This document shows positions 45,295-52,467 of a DNA stretch of 64,000 nucleotides, piece by piece (position 1 is the first letter of the stretch; every line of letters starts with the position of its first letter). The notes under the pieces were generated by a model, which was not told the origin of the DNA, searched no databases, and saw only the letters and a list, made by a program, of their open reading frames with translations. The position numbers and the translations under genes were made by a program. The DNA is from Flavobacterium lotistagni (GTDB taxonomy: Bacteria; Bacteroidota; Bacteroidia; Flavobacteriales; Flavobacteriaceae), in contig NZ_JAAJBU010000005.1 of NCBI RefSeq assembly GCF_011392125.1, forward strand, positions 186,001-250,000, given 5' to 3'.

Positions 45295-46353
45295 TTAAGG
45301 AATCGCCACATCAAAAGTGCCGCTGGTCACCTCAACGGTCTCACTGGCGCTATTGAATGCATTAAAACTAAAAACACCTTTAATTCGGGTCGCTGTGCGT
45401 TCGGTCACTGTAAGAGTACCGTCGGTATCAATGTCTAGCTCGGTAGGCAAAGGTTGAAAAAACACAAATCGAAACATATCGGTAGGCAAGTTATTATTGG
45501 TATACTCGGTGCCCACTACTGCCGCATCGCTAATGTTGATTTCAATAGCATTGTTCTGCGCGTCTGTTGCGATAATATAAATCGATGGCTGACTATAAAG
45601 TAACGAATCCGGGTTGACATCGATCGGCCCAACGTCGACGAATTCGGTGCCGTCAATCAAAGCAAAAAAACTATCGTCGCCGCTAGCTCCGGTGGCCGGA
45701 ATACTGATAGGCCCAACCCAATTACTGTTCTGGCTGTCGGAACAATTCGACCGAACATAAACTTCATAACTAGCCGTTGGAATCAATCCGGAGATAATTC
45801 TTGTTGGTAAACTTGACGATAAAACAGCTCCTGAACCCAAAGTGAAACCAGCTGGGCCAAATTGCACTTGCCATGAATTGCCATCGGCAGCTAAAGTACA
45901 AGCTACGTTAGCTATAGTTGGATCAGTGTTGGAACGAACTGCAGTAACACCTGTTGGATCCGCGCAAGTAGAAACTCCTGAACCCGGAGAAAGCGGCCCA
46001 ACCCAAACGCTGTAATAACCTTCGCTACAACGGGTACGGATATAAAAATCATAGGTCACTGAACCTATCAAGCCATTAATGATGCTGCTGTCGTTGTTGA
46101 AATTGACCGTCGTTCCGGTACCGATTCTGAAACCACGAATACCATATTGGATTTCCCATGCGCCTGTTCCTGAGGTCTTGTCCCAATCAATCCGGACAGA
46201 ATTGTTATTGATTAATGGGCTTACGCTGAAAGATTCCGGGGCTTGGCAGGTGATCGAAGCGCCGTCATCCGGATCCACTGGCTCGTTTTCACAAGACCAT
46301 AAGAAGCAGGCAATCAGCAAGAGGAGAAAAGGAAAAAACTGTTTTATTTTCAT
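45295..46353 (-). CDS. Fibronectin-III lipoprotein, two repeats
   Basis: 352 residues from the ATG at 46353 (MKIKQFFPFLLLLIACFLWSC, lipobox Cys21, then ENEPVDPDD). Two tandem fibronectin-III-like domains: first with AWEIQYGIRGFRIGTGTTV and YDFYIRTRCSE, second with SWQVQFGPAGFTLGSGAVL and YEVYVRSNCSD. The C-terminal 130 residues (FFALIDGTEFVDVG ... ATRIKGVFSFNAFN ... VTSGTFDVAIP) fit the DUF6252-like beta domain of Bacteroidota lipoproteins. Exact promoter box 24 nt upstream. Function unknown, probably binding at the outer surface. Confidence 0.82.
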   Translation of the reverse strand: MKIKQFFPFLLLLIACFLWSCENEPVDPDDGASITCQAPESFSVSPLINNNSVRIDWDKTSGTGAWEIQYGIRGFRIGTGTTVNFNNDSSIINGLIGSVTYDFYIRTRCSEGYYSVWVGPLSPGSGVSTCADPTGVTAVRSNTDPTIANVACTLAADGNSWQVQFGPAGFTLGSGAVLSSSLPTRIISGLIPTASYEVYVRSNCSDSQNSNWVGPISIPATGASGDDSFFALIDGTEFVDVGPIDVNPDSLLYSQPSIYIIATDAQNNAIEINISDAAVVGTEYTNNNLPTDMFRFVFFQPLPTELDIDTDGTLTVTERTATRIKGVFSFNAFNSASETVEVTSGTFDVAIP

Positions 46354-46377
46354 GGGATATTTTTTTCGGACAGCAAA

Positions 46378-46385
46378 CAAATATA
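46378..46385 (-). promoter_or_regulatory. -7 promoter box (TATATTTG)
   Basis: Exact TAnnTTTG on the leftward strand, 24 nt before the ATG at 46353; drives the two- and one-repeat lipoproteins. Confidence 0.6.
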
Positions 46386-46446
46386 TCTAATCCTGATTTC
46401 TAAATAAAATTAATTTGTTCAAATCATCTTTTCAAAAACACCAAAT

Positions 46447-46477
46447 AAAAAAGCCCAAAGGTGAGTTCAGGCTTTTT
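46447..46477 (-). terminator. Terminator after three-repeat lipoprotein
   Basis: Leftward: AAAAAGCC pairs with GGCTTTTT around 14 nt, with six T in the 3' arm. It separates this gene from the next two. Confidence 0.65.
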
Positions 46478-46499
46478 ATCAAATCGTTTTCTTAACATT

Positions 46500-47861
46500 C
46501 TATTCATAAGGCAAATAGAACTCGCCTTGGGTAATGGTTCTAGACTGCGTCATATCATCATTCTTTCCAATAAATGTAAAAGTTCCTTTGATGGTTTGAT
46601 TCGTGGTGTTAATTTCAGTAATGATAACGCTTCCGGTACTTTCTGTAAAGTCTGAATAGCTAGAAGTAAACTCTGTACTGTTCTCCTTATAAATACATTG
46701 AACATCTAAAGCGGGATTGGCATATGCATAAGTACCTGTTCCGGTTGGATCAAAAATTTCAAGCCTAAAATCGTTGTTAAGATCAATATCAGAAACTATA
46801 AGGAAATTCGTTGAATTATAGGCTGTAGTTGTATTATCTAAGATATAGTTAACCAACGAACCATCCACTTTCATCCTCAGATAATAACTTCCCGTTGTTC
46901 CGGCAGCCGCCATATTCACTGGACCAACCCAAGTGCTGTTTTGACTGCCCGAGCAAGTAGCTCTAACATAGAAATCGTAGGCAGAAGTGGCCAAACCAGT
47001 AATCGTTTTCGAAGTAGTCGTCGAAGTAACCGAAGTGCCAGAACCTACCGTAAATCCTGTAGCTCCATATTGAATTTCCCATGAAGTTTCGGTGCTGCCG
47101 GCTGTCCAGGTAACAGTTGCCGTTGTATTTGTTGTTGTACTTCGCATTGCGCTTAAACCCGTTGGAGCCGTACAGCCAGCAATTACTCCTACTGCATTAA
47201 TTACTACTGGGCCCACCCAGTCGCTATTTTCGTTGGCAGCGCAATTCGAGCGCACATAAACATCATAGCTGGTGGTTCCGACTAAGCCCGTTAGTACTTT
47301 ATTGGGCGTCGATGAAGCTAAAATAGAACCGCTTCCGATTACAAATCCGGACGGGCCATATTGCACTTGCCATGAATTTTCTGAACCATTCGCTAGCCAA
47401 GTTACAGTCGCTTTGGTAACATCTGTGGTAGAGCGCACCGCAGTCACGCCACTCGGATCAACACAAACCTGAACACTAGTGCCTGGTCTTACCGGACCAA
47501 TCCAATCGCTGTAATCGGCATCACTGCATTTTGCACGGATATAAAAATCATAAGTAACTGAAGCAACCAAACCACTAATCAAACTGCTGGTTGGGGTAAA
47601 GTTCACAGTGGTTCCGGTTCCAGGGGCAAACCCACTGGGGCCGTATTGCACTTCCCAAGCATCGGCTGTGGTTTTATCCCAAGTCACTCGAACGGTATTA
47701 CCATTTATGAAACCACTTACACTTAAATAAGAAGGTTCTACGCAAGTTGTAGGTGTGGGCGTCAATAAAGCCGGATCAATGGGCTCGTTATCGCCGTCAC
47801 AGGAACTCAGCAGCGTTAACGAAAAGCATAAAAAAAGGAATATATACTGAAATGTTTTCAT
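46500..47861 (-). CDS. Fibronectin-III lipoprotein, three repeats
   Basis: 453 residues. Lipobox LLSSC (Cys20), then DGDNEPIDP. Three tandem fibronectin-III-like domains, each about 90 residues: AWEVQYGPSGFAPGTGTTV, SWQVQYGPSGFVIGSGSIL and SWEIQYGATGFTVGSGTSV, each followed by Y-D-F/V-Y-V/I-R and S-x-W-V/I-G-P. The C-terminal 130 residues (YYLRMKVDGSLVNYIL ... QTIKGTFTFIGKNDD ... ITQGEFYLPYE) are a DUF6252-like domain. Own promoter and terminator. It is divergent from the ECF sigma factor gene, 130 bp between starts. Confidence 0.83.
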   Translation of the reverse strand: MKTFQYIFLFLCFSLTLLSSCDGDNEPIDPALLTPTPTTCVEPSYLSVSGFINGNTVRVTWDKTTADAWEVQYGPSGFAPGTGTTVNFTPTSSLISGLVASVTYDFYIRAKCSDADYSDWIGPVRPGTSVQVCVDPSGVTAVRSTTDVTKATVTWLANGSENSWQVQYGPSGFVIGSGSILASSTPNKVLTGLVGTTSYDVYVRSNCAANENSDWVGPVVINAVGVIAGCTAPTGLSAMRSTTTNTTATVTWTAGSTETSWEIQYGATGFTVGSGTSVTSTTTSKTITGLATSAYDFYVRATCSGSQNSTWVGPVNMAAAGTTGSYYLRMKVDGSLVNYILDNTTTAYNSTNFLIVSDIDLNNDFRLEIFDPTGTGTYAYANPALDVQCIYKENSTEFTSSYSDFTESTGSVIITEINTTNQTIKGTFTFIGKNDDMTQSRTITQGEFYLPYE

Positions 47862-47883
47862 TACTTTTCTGATTTTTAAGTGC

Positions 47884-47891
47884 CAAATATA
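47884..47891 (-). promoter_or_regulatory. -7 promoter box (TATATTTG)
   Basis: Exact TAnnTTTG on the leftward strand, 22 nt before the three-repeat lipoprotein. Confidence 0.65.
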
Positions 47892-47943
47892 ATTATTTCA
47901 TCAGATGAAAATTCATAAAAATAAATATTATTTCACCCAAAGT

Positions 47944-47968
47944 GTAACATCTTTCCAAACGATGGGTC
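47944..47968 (+). promoter_or_regulatory. Possible ECF-type promoter
   Basis: GTAACAT (47944-47950) and GGGTC (47964-47968) are spaced like the -35 AAC and -10 GTC motifs of extracytoplasmic-function sigma promoters. No TAnnTTTG box is present before this gene, which fits self-activation by its product. Suggestive only. Confidence 0.3.
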
Positions 47969-47991
47969 ATTGTTGAAAATCGAAAAAAATA

Positions 47992-48543
47992 TTGAGTGTA
48001 GCTAGCCTAAATATTGAAGAACTCATCGCCCTTTGTAAAGAAAAAAACCAAAAGGCAGAATTCGAGATCTACCATCGTTATTGCAAGGCGATGTATAACG
48101 TAGCACTCCGAATTGTCAAAGATGAGCACTATGCCGAAGATGTGATGCAAGAAGGTTTCCTCAGGGCGTTTACCAAAATCCACGATTACCGACAGGAAGT
48201 GGCTTTCGGGGCTTGGCTCAAGCGAATCATCATCAATTACAGCATCGATTTTTATAAGAAGAACAACGCTTTCCGTCCGGACGATATGGAGCGTATCCTG
48301 CACAAAGTAGAAGACGAGCCACAAGAAACCGACGTCGATTTCACCCAACTCAAAGCCGCCCAAGTTTTAAACGCCATGCAAACCCTTAAAGACAATTACC
48401 GAATGGTGCTCACCTTGCATTTCATCGAAGGCTACGACCATGAGGAAATGACCGAAATTCTCAAAATCAGCAATGCCAGTTGCCGCACGACTTTGAGCCG
48501 CGCCAAAGAAAGCTTGCGCAAAGTATTAGTAAACATTAATTAA
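47992..48543 (+). CDS. ECF-family RNA polymerase sigma factor (TTG start)
   Basis: 183 residues with region 2 (MYNVALRIVKDEHYAEDVMQEGFLRAF, then WLKRIIINYSIDFYKK, binding the -10 element) and region 4 (LPxxYR-like LKDNYRMVLTLHFIEGYDHEEMTEIL, then SRAKESLRK, a helix-turn-helix for the -35). The only plausible start is TTG at 47992: an in-frame stop lies 18 nt upstream and the first ATG would remove half of region 2. It heads a co-directional cluster with a single-helix membrane protein and two beta-solenoid proteins, a layout that suggests sigma, membrane partner and envelope effectors. Confidence 0.9.
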   Translation: MSVASLNIEELIALCKEKNQKAEFEIYHRYCKAMYNVALRIVKDEHYAEDVMQEGFLRAFTKIHDYRQEVAFGAWLKRIIINYSIDFYKKNNAFRPDDMERILHKVEDEPQETDVDFTQLKAAQVLNAMQTLKDNYRMVLTLHFIEGYDHEEMTEILKISNASCRTTLSRAKESLRKVLVNIN

Positions 48544-48556
48544 GAATAAAAATAAA

Positions 48557-49099
48557 ATGATGATGGAAAAGCAACCCGATGCAATGGAAAATCTTTTTAA
48601 AAACCTGCAAGGCCAGTGGGATATCTACGAACCGCACCACAACCACCACGAGCGATTTGCCGACAAACAAGCCCACCGCAAAAACAAAAATAATTGGCGG
48701 TATGTTTGGGCAGTTGCAGCCACTATTGTGGTATTCATTGGTTGTTTTACACTGATGAGTCGTCCGCAGCCCGACAAGAATTTGAAATTAGCTTCACGCG
48801 AAACCCAACAAACCGACTCCATTTTTACTTGTATGATTAAAGCCGAGCTAGAAAAAATCAAAGAAAAACGTTCTCCGGCCAACGAGAAAATTATCGCCGA
48901 CGCACTCTCGCAAATGAAAATCCTCGAAGCAGATTACGAGAAAATTAAACAAGAATTAGCGACCAATGGCGAAAACAAACAAATCATTTATGCAATGATT
49001 AGAAACCTTAAAACCCGCATTTCATTTCTAGAAAATGTGCTGGATCAAATCAATAACACTGAAAAATTAATTACTACTACCAATGAAAAAACTTTATAA
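48557..49099 (+). CDS. Single-helix membrane protein, candidate anti-sigma partner
   Basis: 180 residues. Residues 1-50 are hydrophilic and His-rich (YEPHHNHHERFADKQAHRKN), one transmembrane helix follows (about 53-71, YVWAVAATIVVFIGCFTLM), then an outside part of about 100 residues predicted as a long alpha-helix or coiled coil (KAELEKIKEKRSPANEKIIADA). The topology, with a cytoplasmic N-terminus and the position 13 nt after an ECF sigma gene, fits an anti-sigma factor, but no anti-sigma domain or zinc motif (HxxxCxxC) is present. Three consecutive ATG codons open the frame. The stop overlaps the next gene by 17 nt. Confidence 0.7.
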   Translation: MMMEKQPDAMENLFKNLQGQWDIYEPHHNHHERFADKQAHRKNKNNWRYVWAVAATIVVFIGCFTLMSRPQPDKNLKLASRETQQTDSIFTCMIKAELEKIKEKRSPANEKIIADALSQMKILEADYEKIKQELATNGENKQIIYAMIRNLKTRISFLENVLDQINNTEKLITTTNEKTL

Positions 49100-50141
49100 C
49101 CTCTTACTGCTTTTGTTGCCCATTATTGTCTTGGGCCATGAAATCGATTTAGGCAAATACACTAAAACCAAAGAAATCAAAAAAGCCTACATCGTGAACC
49201 CTGATGCCGCACTTTCGATTAAAAATATGTACGGCAATGTGTATGTCACCACTTGGGATGAAGAAAAAATTGAAATCTTCGTGACCATCAAAGTCAGTGG
49301 CGACGACGAAAAATGGGTACAAAAAAGAATCGACGATATCGACGTAGAAATTGAAGCGCTCAAATCACTGGTCACGGCCGAAACCAAACTGACCAAATCG
49401 ATGTATTCTTTCAACGGAAAAAACAACAGTTTCGAAATCAATTACACCGTTAAAATCCCGAAGAACGGCCCAGTGAAAATCAACAATAAATACGGCGCAA
49501 TCATCACAACCGATTTATATGCCAACACCAATTTGAACTGCGAATATGGCAAGATTTCTTTGGGCAAACTCAACGCAAGCAGCAACATTATCTCGATTGA
49601 TTATTGCCAAAAATCAACAATTGAATACCTCAAAAACGGAAGCATTTCAGCCGACTATTCCGGCCTTACCTTGAGCGATTTTGGCAAGTTAACGCTCAAT
49701 GCAGATTACACCGATTGCTTTATCGGCAATGGCTCAGAGCTCAAATACGATTGCAGTTATGGCAAACTCAATCTGGGCAATATTAGTTCGGTAGAAGGCA
49801 ACGGCGATTATCTTTCATTCCGCGTCAAGCAAATATCTAATCTACTTCGCATCAGTGGCGATTACAGTAAAATCAATGTAGACGATATCGACGCCAAGGC
49901 CAACAGCATCAGCATCGATTCGGATTACACCGGTGTGGATGTTACCTTTTCACCCGATTTTTATTTCAACTTCGATGTGAACCTCAAGTACGCCAATTTC
50001 AAATACGATCGTGAACTCGAATTCAATTCCAAACAAGAAAATGCGTTTTCCAAAAGCTATCAAGGCTATTACAAAAAAAACTCAGACAATCGGGTTTTGA
50101 TTCGCTCTGAATACGGTAATGTTTCTTTAAATAAAAAGTAG
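49083..50141 (+). CDS. Secreted beta-solenoid protein (DUF4097-like)
   Basis: 352 residues. Signal peptide about 1-18 (MKKLYNLLLLLLPIIVLG). Residues 40-340 are short beta repeats: SIKNMYGNVYVTTWDEEKI, KINNKYGAIITTDLY, NCEYGKISLGKL, NADYTDCFIGNG, SGDYSKINVDDI, a pattern of DUF4097-like beta-solenoids. Cys residues recur at equivalent turns (NCEYG, DYCQ, TDCF, DCSYG). Translation is probably coupled to the previous gene (17-nt overlap). The role is unknown; location outside the inner membrane is inferred from the signal peptide. Confidence 0.78.
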   Translation: MKKLYNLLLLLLPIIVLGHEIDLGKYTKTKEIKKAYIVNPDAALSIKNMYGNVYVTTWDEEKIEIFVTIKVSGDDEKWVQKRIDDIDVEIEALKSLVTAETKLTKSMYSFNGKNNSFEINYTVKIPKNGPVKINNKYGAIITTDLYANTNLNCEYGKISLGKLNASSNIISIDYCQKSTIEYLKNGSISADYSGLTLSDFGKLTLNADYTDCFIGNGSELKYDCSYGKLNLGNISSVEGNGDYLSFRVKQISNLLRISGDYSKINVDDIDAKANSISIDSDYTGVDVTFSPDFYFNFDVNLKYANFKYDRELEFNSKQENAFSKSYQGYYKKNSDNRVLIRSEYGNVSLNKK

Positions 50142-50168
50142 TTTCAATCATCATAAAAATCAATCATC

Positions 50169-50933
50169 ATGAAAACTAAAGCCCAACAAAAACCTGTACC
50201 GACTTCTAAAACACTTCCCTTTTTTGCCCTGTTGCTCTGCTTTCCTTTAGCCATCAACGCGCAATGGAATTCGAGAGACAAAATCAAAGGCAACGGTCAG
50301 ATGACCACCAAAAATATTACGGTAGCCCCGTACGATGAAATTCGTGTGAGTGGTTTCTTCGATGTAGAACTCGTAGCTGGCGATGAAGGAAAAATCACCG
50401 TCAATGCTGAAGACAACTTAATACAATATCTCGAAATCAAAGTTGAAGGCAATACTTTAAAACTGGGCGTTGAGAAAGGTGTCTATTTGTCGCCAAGCCG
50501 AGGTCATGACGTAAAAATCACCGTTCCATTTGAAAGTTTAAGCGAAGTTTCATTGGCCGGCTCTGGAGCAGTTGCTACCAAAAATGTTATCAAAGCTGAC
50601 AGTTTTAAATCGACTTTGTCAGGTTCGGGCGATATGCGTTTGGATCTCAATGCTAAAGAAATCACAAGCGAAGTCACCGGTTCGGGCGACATGACTTTAA
50701 AAGGGAAAGCCGATACGTTCAAAAGCAGCGTCGTAGGTTCGGGCGATATGAATGCCGCTGGTCTTGAAAGCAACAACGCTTATGCGAAAGTCACCGGTTC
50801 GGGCGATTGCAAAGTATATAGCAGCGATTTTCTGGAAGCACGTGTAGTCGGTTCGGGCGATATTCATTACTACGGCGACCCCAAGAGAAAAGATACCAAA
50901 GTGACTGGATCTGGCGATATCAATAAAGGATAA
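50169..50933 (+). CDS. Head GIN domain (DUF2807) protein with GSGD repeats
   Basis: 254 residues. Hydrophobic N-terminal segment (TLPFFALLLCFPLAINAQ) serves as a signal peptide after a charged 17-residue extension. The DUF2807 beta-solenoid follows, opening YDEIRVSGFFDVELVAGD. From about residue 150 a GSGD motif recurs every 17-25 residues (six copies: LSGSGDMRL, VTGSGDMTL, VVGSGDMNA, VTGSGDCKV, VVGSGDIHY, VTGSGDINK), marking successive turns. Last gene of the sigma-factor cluster, 27 nt after the previous stop, and followed by a terminator. Function unknown. Confidence 0.82.
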   Translation: MKTKAQQKPVPTSKTLPFFALLLCFPLAINAQWNSRDKIKGNGQMTTKNITVAPYDEIRVSGFFDVELVAGDEGKITVNAEDNLIQYLEIKVEGNTLKLGVEKGVYLSPSRGHDVKITVPFESLSEVSLAGSGAVATKNVIKADSFKSTLSGSGDMRLDLNAKEITSEVTGSGDMTLKGKADTFKSSVVGSGDMNAAGLESNNAYAKVTGSGDCKVYSSDFLEARVVGSGDIHYYGDPKRKDTKVTGSGDINKG

Positions 50934-50959
50934 ACAATAAAAGGTTAGATTAATTCGAG

Positions 50960-50991
50960 AAGTGTTCTAGGCAACTGGAGCACTTTTTTTT
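50960..50991 (+). terminator. Terminator of the sigma-factor cluster
   Basis: AAGTGTTCT at 50960-50968 pairs with GGAGCACTT at 50977-50985 (two G-U pairs), then T to 50991. It overlaps the 3' end of the convergent transporter gene. Confidence 0.75.
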
Positions 50992-52295
50992 GGAATCCGA
51001 CGAAGCAACAGCACACCAACAATAAAAAACAAAGCCAAGAATACAATAGCAAAACGCGGGCTTCCGGTAATTTGGTCTATAATGCCATAAACACACATGC
51101 CGATCACGATGCCTATTTTTTCCGCAACATCATAGAAACTGAAATACGAAGCCGTGTCGTGGGTTTCGGGTAAAAGTTTAGAATAAGTGGAGCGCGACAA
51201 TGCCTGAATACCGCCCATAACCAAACCCACTAATGCTGCCATGACGTAGAAATGCATCGGCAACACCATGAAATAAGCCAAAATGCACAACACAATCCAG
51301 AAACAATTGATGGTAATCAAGGTTGGAATGTTCCCGAATTTTTCCGAAGCCCGCGAAGTCAGAAAAGCACCTAAAATAGCAATCAGTTGAATGAGTAAAA
51401 TACAAATGATCAAACCTGTAGTGCTCTGGCTTTTCGATTCCCACTGAATTTCCTGTGCACCAAAATAAGTAGCAATTAGCATCACGGTCTGCACGGCCAT
51501 ACTATAAACGAAAAACCCTGAAAGATATCTTTTCAGAATAGTATTTTCCGAAAGCGAATGCCACACTTTTTGGAGTTCCTTGAAACCATTGAAAATAACA
51601 TCTTTGGAAACTTTTTTATCATCGGCACGATTGCCTTTGGGCAGATAGAAATAAGTATACTGACTGAAGACTATCCACCAAATACCTACCATGACAAACG
51701 AATACCGCATGGCTTTCATGGCGGCTTCACCCTCCGAACCGCTGATGTTGAACAGTTGTGGTTGCATCACCATCGCCAAATTGATCACCAGCAAAATAAC
51801 ACTTCCAAAATAACCCATCGAATAACCGCGCGCGCTCACTCGGTCTTGTTGTTCAGGGAAAGCAATATCGGGCAAATACGAATTATAAAACACCAGACTC
51901 GCCCAAAAGCCAATCAGACCTAAAAAGTAAAATAGCAGACCTAGATAAATCGAATCCAGACTGAACCAATTCAAACCGATGCACGAACCGGCACCCAAAT
52001 AACAAAAAAATCGCATGAAGTCTTTTTTATTTCCCACGTAATCCGCGATTCCCGATAGTAAAGGCGAAATAAAAGCCACGACCAAAAAAGCCGCTGCGGT
52101 TACGAAACTAATAAGCGCGGAGTTCTTAATCTCGGTACCAAAGACATAAATATAATGGTTGCGGTCTGAAAACAAAGCTTCGTAAAAAATCGGAAAAATA
52201 GCCGAAGAAATCACCAGCGGATACACAGAGTTGGCCCAGTCGTAAAAAGCCCAAGCGTTTAATAACTTCTTACTTCCTTTCGGTAAATCTGCCAT
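50967..52295 (-). CDS. MFS transporter, UMF1 / Atg22-like family
   Basis: 442 residues if started at MADLPKGSKKLLNAW (52295), the point from which the family is conserved; in-frame ATGs up to 52394 would add a hydrophilic N-terminus and cannot be excluded. About 12 helices; the segment LLNAWAFYDWANSVYPLVI and FYNSYLPDIAFPEQQDRVSARGYSMGYFG are typical of the UMF1 family (Pfam MFS_1 / Atg22-like). Substrate unknown; related fungal proteins export amino acids from the vacuole. No exact promoter box found upstream. Confidence 0.82.
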   Translation of the reverse strand: MADLPKGSKKLLNAWAFYDWANSVYPLVISSAIFPIFYEALFSDRNHYIYVFGTEIKNSALISFVTAAAFLVVAFISPLLSGIADYVGNKKDFMRFFCYLGAGSCIGLNWFSLDSIYLGLLFYFLGLIGFWASLVFYNSYLPDIAFPEQQDRVSARGYSMGYFGSVILLVINLAMVMQPQLFNISGSEGEAAMKAMRYSFVMVGIWWIVFSQYTYFYLPKGNRADDKKVSKDVIFNGFKELQKVWHSLSENTILKRYLSGFFVYSMAVQTVMLIATYFGAQEIQWESKSQSTTGLIICILLIQLIAILGAFLTSRASEKFGNIPTLITINCFWIVLCILAYFMVLPMHFYVMAALVGLVMGGIQALSRSTYSKLLPETHDTASYFSFYDVAEKIGIVIGMCVYGIIDQITGSPRFAIVFLALFFIVGVLLLRRIPKKSAPVA

Positions 52296-52467
52296 AATTG
52301 TCGGTTTAGGTTCAGGCGAATTTATCGAATTTTTCATCAGTTCCGGCATTTTAAAATTAATTTTTGATGCCATTTGTCGGAAAAAAAACAGCATACATCT
52401 AATAGTTACGGCTTTTCATAGACGCGGAATTTTAATTTCTAACTTTAAGCCGTAAAATCATCGCCCC

